DNA of 64,000 nucleotides from an uncultured Croceitalea sp. (GTDB lineage: Bacteria > Bacteroidota > Bacteroidia > Flavobacteriales > Flavobacteriaceae), in NCBI GenBank assembly GCA_947503285.1, contig CANNDD010000005.1, positions 186,001 to 250,000 of the forward strand. Reading direction: 5' to 3'. The notes below the pieces were generated by a model that did no database searches, was not told the DNA's origin, and saw nothing but the letters and a program-made list of their open reading frames with translations. The position numbers and the translations under genes are program-made. This document shows, one piece after another, positions 7,952 to 15,835 of this stretch; position 1 is the stretch's first letter, and every line of letters starts with the position of its first letter.

Positions 7952-9244
7952 CTAATTATCAAATAACGATTTAAATTGATAAAAAAATCGTTCAAGAAGT
8001 CTCAAGTCTTCTGTTATAATTTCGGCAGATCCACTCATCTCTTGCCTAAAGACTATTTCCTTATTATAACTGGTAATCAGTTTTTGAGGTAAAGAAACAT
8101 CGATATAGTATTTTCCTTCGCTATCCGGGGTCAATGATATATTGGAGATTTCCCCACGAAGCATCCCAAACTCAGTTTCAGGATAATTTTCCAATTTAAT
8201 GTTTACTTTTTGGCCTGTTTTAATTTTACCAGAATTTTGGGCAACCGCCCTTAATTTGGCCACATAATTAGTCTGATTATCTGGGATGATGGTAAAGACC
8301 AAATCCCCTTGGTTAACTGTTTGGTTATTGCTCCAATAATTCAAGAAGGAGACTTTGCCATCTATTTCTGATTTGAGCACGTATAGGTTTTCCCAATCCT
8401 TGATGGCTTTTTTGAGCTGGTTGTAGGATTGCAAGGTGTTCCGAATCAATTTGGCCTCTTCTATTGTACTTGTAATCCTCGTCCCTTTCACATTTTTGCT
8501 GGCATTGGCAATGGCCTCCCTAACTTGGGAGATGGATGCTCCTAGATTTTTAAGCCCTCGTTCTACATTCAGTAGTTCCAGTTGTTTGGTCTCATAGTCC
8601 AATTGTGAGATGACCCCTTTGTCCAGTAAAATTTTGTTTCTGTCGAGATCTTTTTGTTTCAACTGAAGTTCTGAACTGTTAAGGGCATATTGCGATTGTA
8701 TATTACGCAGGCGTCTCTTGAGCTCGTCCAGGGATACCTCATTGGCCTCTACTTCATTAAGGTAAGGGTTCAGTGCTTTGTTGAGCTCGTATTCTGTATA
8801 GCTATTTTCAAAATTGGCATAGGCAGTCTCGACATCGCCCAAAAGTAATATTGGTATCTCATTGATGGGAAACTCAATTGTCCTTCCTTCGAATTTCAAA
8901 GTATCCAGAATGGACTTGAGGTAATAGACATCTTCGGTGATGGCAGGATTTTCCAATACCGCCAAAACGGTGCTCTTTTTTATTACTTGTGACTCATGGA
9001 CATAAATGGAATCCAGTTTTCCCGTTACTCTTGCAAATTCTTTTTGTGGTGGTACCTGAGTGGTAATGATTGTCTCTGTTTCGATGATGTCAGGATACTT
9101 TATTACAAAGCTTAAAATCAATAATAATAGAATTAGGGAAAGGAAAAGGACACTGCCCCAACGAATCATCCAATTAGGGGTCTTGGATAGAATTTCTTGT
9201 ACTTCTTCGCTCCTTAATTCTATTTCCTTTAATTTTTCTGGCAT
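7952..9244 (-). CDS. HlyD-family membrane fusion protein of the grasp-with-spasm exporter
   Basis: The 430-aa periplasmic adaptor has one N-terminal transmembrane segment (about residues 30-50, SVLFLSLILLLLILSF), a lipoyl-like first half, a long coiled coil (about 150-270), and a second lipoyl/beta-barrel half with SEIDGKVSFLNYWSNNQTV. It would connect the inner-membrane ABC exporter encoded just upstream (2-bp gap) to the outer membrane. It is the last gene of the seven-gene minus-strand RiPP operon that starts at the precursor gene near 15467. HlyD plus C39-peptidase ABC transporters are typical for export of double-glycine-type peptides. Confidence 0.9.
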   Translation of the reverse strand: MPEKLKEIELRSEEVQEILSKTPNWMIRWGSVLFLSLILLLLILSFVIKYPDIIETETIITTQVPPQKEFARVTGKLDSIYVHESQVIKKSTVLAVLENPAITEDVYYLKSILDTLKFEGRTIEFPINEIPILLLGDVETAYANFENSYTEYELNKALNPYLNEVEANEVSLDELKRRLRNIQSQYALNSSELQLKQKDLDRNKILLDKGVISQLDYETKQLELLNVERGLKNLGASISQVREAIANASKNVKGTRITSTIEEAKLIRNTLQSYNQLKKAIKDWENLYVLKSEIDGKVSFLNYWSNNQTVNQGDLVFTIIPDNQTNYVAKLRAVAQNSGKIKTGQKVNIKLENYPETEFGMLRGEISNISLTPDSEGKYYIDVSLPQKLITSYNKEIVFRQEMSGSAEIITEDLRLLERFFYQFKSLFDN

Positions 9245-9246
9245 AT

Positions 9247-11439
9247 TTATTTTCCGAGTTCCAATTGGTTTTTTACCAGGTTAAAATAATCTCCCTTTTT
9301 GCTTATTAGCTCTTTATGGTTTCCTAATTCAGTTATTTTTCCTTTGTCCAATACTACAATTTGATGAGCATTCTTAACGGTGCTTAACCGATGGGCGATT
9401 ACCACCACAGTCTTATTAAAAAAAAATTGTTCCAACTTTTCCATAATCACCTTTTCATTATTGGCATCCAATGCAGAGGTTGCCTCGTCGAAAAACAAAT
9501 AATCAGGATTTTTATATACTGCCCTAGCTATAAGCAGTCTTTGTTTTTGACCGGTACTCAAACCAACTCCTTCCATTCCTATCTTTGTGTTGTAGGACAA
9601 AGGTAGTTCTTCAATAAAACCTTTAATATTGGCAACATCCACTGCATAGCCCAGCCGTTCTTTATCTACATGACTTGCCCCAACGGCAATGTTATTGGCA
9701 ATAGTATCATTAAAAATATAGTCTTCTTGCATGACTACTCCACACTTTTCCCTCCAAGTATGTTGGGAAACGTTCTTTAGGTTGTATGGCCCTAATTTAA
9801 TTTGACCTTTATCGGTATTATAGAATTTCATCAGTATTTTCATCAAGGTGGTCTTACCGCTTCCACTGACCCCTACAATGGCCGTGATTTTATTTGCCGG
9901 AATATGAAGGTCGAGACCTTTAAAAACTGATTTTTCGCTTCCGGGATATCGAAAGGAGATATTATTGATATTGAAATCAAGATCATCGGAAATCTCATGA
10001 ATCTTATTTTCCAAATCAGCTTCTTCATCTTCTTTATTGTGTATTTCTGCCAACCTTTCCAAAGAAATTTTGGCATCTTGGAGTTCCCTGATGAATTCTA
10101 TGATTTGACTCACTGGTGAGTTCAACTGTCCTACGATATAAGCTATGGCTAACATCATACCCAATGTTATCTCCCCGTCAATGACCAATTTTGCCGATAG
10201 TACAGTAATCAAAATGTTCTTGAGTTCGTTGATAAATCCAGATCCTACACTTTGGTATTGTTCAAGGGCAAGTCCCTCCATTGAAACTTTAAAGAGTCTT
10301 GCTTGCAGAAATTCCCAGCCCCATCGTTTCATTTTTTCTGCGTTATTTAACTTAATGGTCTGCATACCATTGATAAGTTCGATGACCTTACTCTGCTCTT
10401 GACTTACTTGTGAGAACCTTTTATAGTCGAGGTCAGCCCTTTTTTTTAGAAAGATAATGATCCACAGAAAATAGAGTATGCTCCCCGCGAGGAATATCAA
10501 AAAGACATAGCTATTGTAATAGGCTAGTACAGCGCCAAAAATGACCATGTTTACCATAGAAAATAGGACATTGAGCGATGAAGTGGTCAATATGCGCTCG
10601 ATACGTTTGTGGTCGTTAATACGTTGTAGGATATCCCCAGTCATTCGGGTGTCGAAGAAGGCAATTGGCAGTTTCATTAATTTGATAAAGAAATCGGAAA
10701 CAAGGGAAATGTTGATACGCACGCTCAAGTGCAACAAGATCCAGCTTCGTATGACTTCAATAGAGGTCCGTCCTACGAAAAGGGCAAGTTGTGCAAACAA
10801 AATCAAGTAAACAAAGTTGATGTCTTGATTTTTGATTCCTACATCCACAATGCTTTGTGTCAAAAAAGGAAAGATCAGTTGAAGTAAGCTCCCGGCTAGA
10901 AGCCCAATTACCAACTGCCATAAAAAACTCTTATAGCGAACTAAGTATTTGGTTAGGTAGTAAAAGTTGATTTTTTCATTCTTATCATCTTGTGAATTCT
11001 CATAGAATTTTACAGTAGGTTCCAATAACAAAGCAATGCCTTCTTCGGTAGACTCAGAAGCATTATTTCCAATCCAACTTTTAAGGAAATCTTGTTTGTT
11101 ATATTTTAAAAGCCCATAAGCAGGATCTGAAATGTAATAAGTGCCATTTTTTATTCTATACAGTACAACAAAATGATTTTTGTTCCAGTGTAGGATACAG
11201 GGTAAAGGTGTTTCGAAAAGTTTCGCCAAAGATATTTTCACCCCTATCGTCTTAAAGCCTATAGCCTCGCCAGCATTGCTAAGCCCCATTAAGCTGCTTC
11301 CTGAGCGAACAGTTTCGGTCAACTGTCTTACCTTTTGAATCGAAAGCGATTTACCATAATATTTAGTTACTATACGTAGACAGGTAGGTCCACAATCCTT
11401 AGAATCTGGTTGTTTGAAATTTGGAAAAAAATTGGGCAT
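9247..11439 (-). CDS. C39-peptidase-containing ABC exporter (PCAT)
   Basis: The 730-aa protein has three parts. The N-terminal C39 cysteine peptidase has the nucleophile in DSKDCGPTC (Cys16), His in NKNHFVVLY and Asp in YYISDPAYG. A six-helix ABC membrane domain follows at about residues 165-450. The ATPase domain has Walker A VGVSGSGKTT, signature LSTGQKQR and Walker B YLFFDEATSAL. The peptidase cuts leader peptides after a Gly-Gly-type site while the transporter exports the core. The leader of the 53-aa precursor ends near SQVIGSGS, a near-double-glycine site, so that peptide is the probable substrate. The gene starts 1 bp before the stop of the SPASM gene region, consistent with co-translation. 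Confidence 0.94.
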   Translation of the reverse strand: MPNFFPNFKQPDSKDCGPTCLRIVTKYYGKSLSIQKVRQLTETVRSGSSLMGLSNAGEAIGFKTIGVKISLAKLFETPLPCILHWNKNHFVVLYRIKNGTYYISDPAYGLLKYNKQDFLKSWIGNNASESTEEGIALLLEPTVKFYENSQDDKNEKINFYYLTKYLVRYKSFLWQLVIGLLAGSLLQLIFPFLTQSIVDVGIKNQDINFVYLILFAQLALFVGRTSIEVIRSWILLHLSVRINISLVSDFFIKLMKLPIAFFDTRMTGDILQRINDHKRIERILTTSSLNVLFSMVNMVIFGAVLAYYNSYVFLIFLAGSILYFLWIIIFLKKRADLDYKRFSQVSQEQSKVIELINGMQTIKLNNAEKMKRWGWEFLQARLFKVSMEGLALEQYQSVGSGFINELKNILITVLSAKLVIDGEITLGMMLAIAYIVGQLNSPVSQIIEFIRELQDAKISLERLAEIHNKEDEEADLENKIHEISDDLDFNINNISFRYPGSEKSVFKGLDLHIPANKITAIVGVSGSGKTTLMKILMKFYNTDKGQIKLGPYNLKNVSQHTWREKCGVVMQEDYIFNDTIANNIAVGASHVDKERLGYAVDVANIKGFIEELPLSYNTKIGMEGVGLSTGQKQRLLIARAVYKNPDYLFFDEATSALDANNEKVIMEKLEQFFFNKTVVVIAHRLSTVKNAHQIVVLDKGKITELGNHKELISKKGDYFNLVKNQLELGK

Positions 11440-11440
11440 A

Positions 11441-12499
11441 TTATCTTTCTATCTCCTTCAAACCATAATACTCAATTGCTTTTTTCTTTAGCGGATTGAT
11501 ACTCCAATCTTCCCATTGGCTTTTATAAGGATCGTAACCACACTTTAATGGTTTGGATTTGTCAATGTTATTCTTATTAAAATGAGTCCTTTCGGTAAAT
11601 GCTCGGCAATCTGTACAGATATATCGAAATTCACAATCTTTACAGACTTCTATCTCATCTTTTGTTAAGTTCCAATATTTTCTAAACCCCTCTTTCATAT
11701 ATCCTTCGTTCAAAGGAATATTTTGAATATTTCCATAAGATTCACTCATTGCAGGACAGTTTTTAATATTGCCATACCTATCAATGGAAATCTTTTTATG
11801 AAGACATGAATTATGATTTAATGATTCAAGAAAGGAATCAATATTTGCGACAAAATAATTTCTTATTTGACCGCAATGTTTAAACGAAGAAATATTTCTC
11901 TTTGTATGAACTATACTTGGTAAACCTTCAAGGGTTTTTTCATATGGTGAGTTAAAAAAAATGAGTTTGGTAATTCTTTGATATTTTGTTTTTATTGATT
12001 TAAAATTTACTTTATTTCTAAAGGGATAAAGTATCTGAACCGAAATCAATCGACTATCACTAAACTCTTCCATTATCTTAGACAATAAGGCCTTATCATC
12101 CTCATAAAACATAAGGAAACAATCTTGAATTCCAAATTCATCAAAACTTTCCTTAATTTCTTTAATCTTATGTTCGATTAATTTAGATATTTCTATAATT
12201 GCATTAGTCAAAACATAAGGTTTAAAAAAAGATGTGCTAATTGGTGGAAAGTTGTCCAACTCATTTTCAGGACACTCAAATATCATCTCGTTTTCTAAAA
12301 GAAAGGATTTGTATTCATCTACAATATTTTCATCACCATATTTAGAATTTAACATATCAAAATCTAGTACCGGATTTTCAACCAAAATATTGTAAAGGGA
12401 ATTCGGAATATTCTTATAGTCATTTCTTTGTATGTCGACAACAATACTTTTGGCCGCTCCTTTAACCGGAAAACAGTTAGAAAATAATTTATATTTCAT
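11441..12499 (-). CDS. Grasp-with-spasm SPASM-domain peptide maturase
   Basis: The 352-aa protein carries a C-terminal SPASM-type cysteine cluster. The Cys residues are in KHCGQI, HNSCLHKK, IKNCPAMS, EVCKDCEFRYICTDC and LKCGYDP, which could bind auxiliary Fe-S clusters. I see no CxxxCxxC radical-SAM motif in the N-terminal 200 residues, so classical radical-SAM chemistry is doubtful. Pairing with an ATP-grasp ligase two genes upstream matches the grasp-with-spasm system. In that setting the protein probably helps bind or modify the precursor. The start overlaps the stop of a 59-aa ORF (ATGA). Confidence 0.85.
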   Translation of the reverse strand: MKYKLFSNCFPVKGAAKSIVVDIQRNDYKNIPNSLYNILVENPVLDFDMLNSKYGDENIVDEYKSFLLENEMIFECPENELDNFPPISTSFFKPYVLTNAIIEISKLIEHKIKEIKESFDEFGIQDCFLMFYEDDKALLSKIMEEFSDSRLISVQILYPFRNKVNFKSIKTKYQRITKLIFFNSPYEKTLEGLPSIVHTKRNISSFKHCGQIRNYFVANIDSFLESLNHNSCLHKKISIDRYGNIKNCPAMSESYGNIQNIPLNEGYMKEGFRKYWNLTKDEIEVCKDCEFRYICTDCRAFTERTHFNKNNIDKSKPLKCGYDPYKSQWEDWSINPLKKKAIEYYGLKEIER

Positions 12500-12675
12500 A
12501 GCTCTAATTTGACAATTGGCTTATAGTGGGAAATAACAGCTGTTTCAGTGTTTCTTAACTTTTTTGAACCCTTAGCAACCGTTATATGAAGGGAATTATT
12601 TTCCTTTCCAAATTTCACTCCTTTTGTTAAAACTAAGGAAAGGGGGGATACAATTTTATTTAAAATCTGTTTCAT
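12496..12675 (-). CDS. 59-aa overlapping ORF inside the grasp-with-spasm operon
   Basis: The frame starts with an ATG that overlaps the last 20 bases of the ATP-grasp gene and stops inside the ATG of the SPASM gene (ATGA). It is therefore tied into the operon at both ends. The product begins MKQILNKIVSPLSLVLTKG and ends in YKPIVKLEL. It is basic, has no Cys, and has several Ser/Thr in the middle. I do not recognise it. It may be a second precursor-like peptide, a small partner protein that helps the maturases bind the leader, or an artefact; the double overlap and lack of other coding options favour a real gene. Confidence 0.6.
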   Translation of the reverse strand: MKQILNKIVSPLSLVLTKGVKFGKENNSLHITVAKGSKKLRNTETAVISHYKPIVKLEL

Positions 12676-13621
12676 GAGTTATTAGAATTTCATAAATCTT
12701 TTTCTCTAATTGATAATTGCAAGGTTTGGAAGTCATTCCAAATTGTCCAACTGGGTTAACTTCTAAAAAATAAAACTTTCCATTTATAGACTTTATCAAA
12801 TCAATTGATCCGGAATTTAAACCTAACTCGTTCATTAGTGCAATAATTTTTTTCTCAATCTCTATGGGTAGCTTATAGGGGACTGTTCTATTTGGTTTGG
12901 AGAAATTGTACATTCTAAAGTCTACTTTGGTTTGCTCATCACTTTGGGAAAATATAGCCATACTATAACACATTCCATCAATATAAAAAGTTCTTATTTC
13001 AAATGATTTTTCAATCTTTTGTTGGATTAACGAGGGTAAAAAATTCTTATTGACAGCCTTAACCACCTTGGTATATATAGCATATTGTTTACTGCCATAT
13101 ATAAATTTAGTAGTATTTCCTATTGTCTTGGTAATGAAATTTCCATTGCAGAAATTATTTATTTTATTGGTAATAAATGTATTTGGAACTTCAAGGCCGT
13201 TTTTTTTGGCAATTCTAAGAACATCAATTTTGCTTTTACTCAAATAAGGGAAATCAATCCATTTTGTGTTTCTTGAAATAGCTTGAACAAATATTCGTAG
13301 GAATAGTTCCCATTCATTGAAAACCAGTTGAGAAAACAATCTTGAATTATTAAAATTTATTTTATTATTTAGATATCTATCTATGTTACTTCTCTTACCC
13401 AGCCTTCTGTACCAAATAACCTTCTTTGCGTCGGAATTAATATTCTGTCCAGCTATATTAATCTTTGCTTCATTTTTCTGAAAATCATATTCAAAATTTA
13501 AATAGTCTTGTCTTTTCAGCTCATCACAGTTAATACGAATAAACTTTTTCTTAAAAAACAAAAAATAATCAATTACTTCATCAGTACTCCTCTCATAACC
13601 AATACTTAATAAAATAATCAT
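12656..13621 (-). CDS. Grasp-with-spasm ATP-grasp peptide ligase
   Basis: The 321-aa protein has the ATP-grasp layout: an N-terminal domain with VIWYRRLGKR, a central lysine region (NFITKTIGN), and a C-terminal metal-binding block SIDLIKS-GKFYFLEVNPVGQFG. Enzymes of this family activate Asp or Glu side chains with ATP and join them to Ser, Thr or Lys, making graspetide ester or amide rings. The 53-aa precursor upstream has Thr/Ser donors and a cluster of acidic residues that fit this chemistry. The gene overlaps its upstream lipoprotein gene by 4 bp. The family assignment is strong; the ring pattern is unknown. Confidence 0.88.
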   Translation of the reverse strand: MIILLSIGYERSTDEVIDYFLFFKKKFIRINCDELKRQDYLNFEYDFQKNEAKINIAGQNINSDAKKVIWYRRLGKRSNIDRYLNNKINFNNSRLFSQLVFNEWELFLRIFVQAISRNTKWIDFPYLSKSKIDVLRIAKKNGLEVPNTFITNKINNFCNGNFITKTIGNTTKFIYGSKQYAIYTKVVKAVNKNFLPSLIQQKIEKSFEIRTFYIDGMCYSMAIFSQSDEQTKVDFRMYNFSKPNRTVPYKLPIEIEKKIIALMNELGLNSGSIDLIKSINGKFYFLEVNPVGQFGMTSKPCNYQLEKKIYEILITHETDFK

Positions 13622-15237
13622 AACTGTGAATTCTGTCTGCTTTTGTAAATGACTTTATACTTAATTGATTTTGGTATGTAAATAAAGCTTTTTAATAAGT
13701 TTTGTTTCATCGATTTAAAAATTGGGAAATAAATTTCTTTCTCGTTATATATCGGTAAAACTTCAACTGTAAAAAAATCTTTTCTCAAATCAAACTCGAT
13801 TTTATGGTTCATAAGTTCAGATTCCTTATAATACCATTCATAATAATATTGGTAAAATGGGCTTATTAGGTGAGCATCAAACTGTGAATCTGGTTCTTTG
13901 TAAATAATAGGTTCATTTATTTTGTAATCCAAAGTGTCTAAATTGGTACTTATATATTTTGTTTGGCTAATTGAAACCATTTTTTTCATAGGGAAAAGAC
14001 TTTGAAGAACGACTCTCATAAAAGTCCAATCATCTCTTGGCCTTTTTTCAATATGGGCGTGTCCTCCAAAAATCAAGACCTTTGAATTAGGAGCTTCTTG
14101 AAAAATTTTAGCAATGTTCTCAGCCTGTACCCTATCTCTGCAATCACGCCTTTCAAATCCTATAGTTCCATCACATTCCTTGTGAAATTCATATGGGACT
14201 AATTTATAACCCAGACTAGCGGCATAATTTATCATTAACGAACAATTAGGTTCTTCTACATAGTAACCTTCTACTTGATTAATGGGTGTTGCCAAAGGTT
14301 GGTTCGGACTTCTCGGAGATAAAGTTTCCAATGCCAAATATTCATAGCCCAATTCTCTGAGTTTTCTAAGTGCAAACATGAAATTGAAACGAGTATGGGG
14401 ATAACTGTGGAATTCATTGAACATTACAACATCATTTTCCTTAGCTATTACACCTAAGTAATCTTCTAAATCCAAGAATTTTGAAGAGTCCATTGGTATT
14501 TTGAGTCTTGGTGTAATCCTTTCTCTAACAACTTCAAACGTACCGTTATAGGTGTGTAAATCAAATAATACAGAACCATACTGAGAACTAGTGGAATGTT
14601 TTTTCTTGTCAAAAGATTCAATGATCTCAATTTGGCTTATATAATCTTTAAAGTAGTAAAAATCAAGAAGCTCTAATATTTCTGATGTTTTGGTTTTGCC
14701 ATTTCTTAAAAATTTTTCAAACCCAATAAAGATTCTATTTTCCAATCCGTTAATATATTTTGAATCTAGACTATTTACTACTACCCTTAAGAATAGTTTT
14801 TCATTCAAATCAAAAAAGAACTCGGTTAAATTGGAATCTAAATTGTTGTCATGAATCAGTTTTATCCCTTGACTATGTTTAAAACTATTGTTAATCCTTG
14901 GAAAACTAATGGAATCTGCTAGGCTAATCAAATTCTTTAAAACAAATTCTTTTTCAATAATTGAAACCTCTAGTCGCATTAAATAGTCCTCAAAGTTCAT
15001 TAAAGTTTCACTGAACAATATTTCTCCATTGTCCATATAATCATAAATCAATCCAGAAGTACCTATATTAATATTTGAACCCTGTACGCCTTTATATATG
15101 AAATCAAATTCTTTATTGAAGACTGTTATTGGGGTTTCTCCTTTGTAGTTAAATTTTATGTCAGAGTTTTGACTACTTTCAGTACGGCAAGAAACCAGGC
15201 ATAATAAACAAGCTATAATAATAGAAAGTTCTTTCAT
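13618..15237 (-). CDS. ChaN/TIKI-like lipoprotein in the RiPP operon
   Basis: The 539-aa protein has a lipoprotein signal (LLCLVSCRTE, lipobox near residue 17). From about residue 260 it has motifs of the ChaN/EreA/TIKI superfamily: VVMFNEFHSYPHTR, YEYLALETLSPRSP, then LIFGGHAHIEKRP. The two Glu-His pairs resemble metal-dependent active sites in that superfamily. It sits between the precursor and the ATP-grasp gene, with a 4-bp overlap to the latter, so it is part of the pathway. Possible roles are peptide processing outside the cytoplasm, immunity or metal-dependent hydrolysis. The N-terminal 250 residues match nothing I recognise. Confidence 0.6.
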   Translation of the reverse strand: MKELSIIIACLLCLVSCRTESSQNSDIKFNYKGETPITVFNKEFDFIYKGVQGSNINIGTSGLIYDYMDNGEILFSETLMNFEDYLMRLEVSIIEKEFVLKNLISLADSISFPRINNSFKHSQGIKLIHDNNLDSNLTEFFFDLNEKLFLRVVVNSLDSKYINGLENRIFIGFEKFLRNGKTKTSEILELLDFYYFKDYISQIEIIESFDKKKHSTSSQYGSVLFDLHTYNGTFEVVRERITPRLKIPMDSSKFLDLEDYLGVIAKENDVVMFNEFHSYPHTRFNFMFALRKLRELGYEYLALETLSPRSPNQPLATPINQVEGYYVEEPNCSLMINYAASLGYKLVPYEFHKECDGTIGFERRDCRDRVQAENIAKIFQEAPNSKVLIFGGHAHIEKRPRDDWTFMRVVLQSLFPMKKMVSISQTKYISTNLDTLDYKINEPIIYKEPDSQFDAHLISPFYQYYYEWYYKESELMNHKIEFDLRKDFFTVEVLPIYNEKEIYFPIFKSMKQNLLKSFIYIPKSIKYKVIYKSRQNSQL

Positions 15238-15258
15238 TTAGGAGTGATTAATAGTATA

Positions 15259-15288
15259 ACGGCTGTAATGTATTAACAATACAGCCGT
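15259..15288 (-). promoter_or_regulatory. Hairpin between precursor and downstream RiPP genes
   Basis: ACGGCTGTA (15259-15267) and TACAGCCGT (15280-15288) form a perfect 9-bp stem with a 12-base loop. It lies in the 68-bp gap after the precursor stop. No T-run follows on the minus strand, so it is more likely a partial terminator or an RNA processing/stabilising hairpin that keeps the precursor message in excess. Confidence 0.55.
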
Positions 15289-15305
15289 ATTAAAATAAGA
15301 ATTAT

Positions 15306-15467
15306 TTACTGATAGTTGCCACCATCACAATCACTACAGTAATCGTCTTCAGAATTCGAAGATTTAGTCCATGTAATGGTTGCTTCTGAACCACTTCCAA
15401 TAACTTGTGACATTTCCATCTTTTCTAGCTCATTGAACTTTTTTGAATTCAAACTTTCTAGTTTCAT
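15306..15467 (-). CDS. RiPP precursor peptide of the grasp-with-spasm cluster (53 aa)
   Basis: This short gene encodes a leader of the form MKLESLNSKKFNELEKMEMS, which matches the Bacteroidota KL-x-SLN-x-KKF-E-L-x-EM leader pattern, followed by QVIGSGS, a double-glycine-like cut region. The core contains TITWTK, SSNSEDD, and CSDCDGG near the end: several Thr/Ser donors, four to five acidic residues and two Cys. That composition suits ω-ester or amide macrocycles made by the ATP-grasp enzyme. It is the first gene of the minus-strand operon. The exact cut site and the residues linked cannot be read from sequence. Confidence 0.85.
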   Translation of the reverse strand: MKLESLNSKKFNELEKMEMSQVIGSGSEATITWTKSSNSEDDYCSDCDGGNYQ

Positions 15468-15835
15468 GTTTTTAAAATTTTTAAGGAGCCTACTCTTTTC
15501 AGGCTTTTCGGTTTCCGCCTGTCATATCGCGAATTGACTGTTTAAAATTGTAGGAAAAAAAAACGTTTTGAAACTATTATATATCTGGATTTATGAATCA
15601 CGACCCCTAGTTCATAAATTAAGACCATATTGCATGAGGCATTGGTAAGCTGACCATTTGAAAAAGAAACATCGGTTTATGATTTACTTTAATTTATTTT
15701 CAGGAGGCTATGTCAGATAAGAAAATGACAAGATTTCCATATTTCTTTTTTGACCAAATACTACTAAACCATATTTCTCTGTGTTTTGATAATAAAATAG
15801 AAATAAGCGATAATTGAAAAATTATATTTGACATT
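15468..15835. promoter_or_regulatory. Divergent promoter region of the two RiPP clusters
   Basis: The 368-bp gap separates the start of the precursor operon (minus) from the LanB operon (plus). Near its middle is a perfect dyad, ATTTATGAA (15589-15597) and TTCATAAAT (15611-15619), with a 13-base spacer, a plausible operator. A second inverted repeat, AGCCT/AGGCT near 15487-15504, lies in the leader of the minus transcript. Upstream of the LanB start a TATATTTG sequence is only 6 bp from the ATG, too near for an ordinary promoter. No coding frame was seen. Confidence 0.4.

Noticed and set aside
15823-15830. TATATTTG as the -7 promoter box of the LanB operon
   Set aside because: It is only 6 bp from the start codon and lacks a -33 element at proper spacing.
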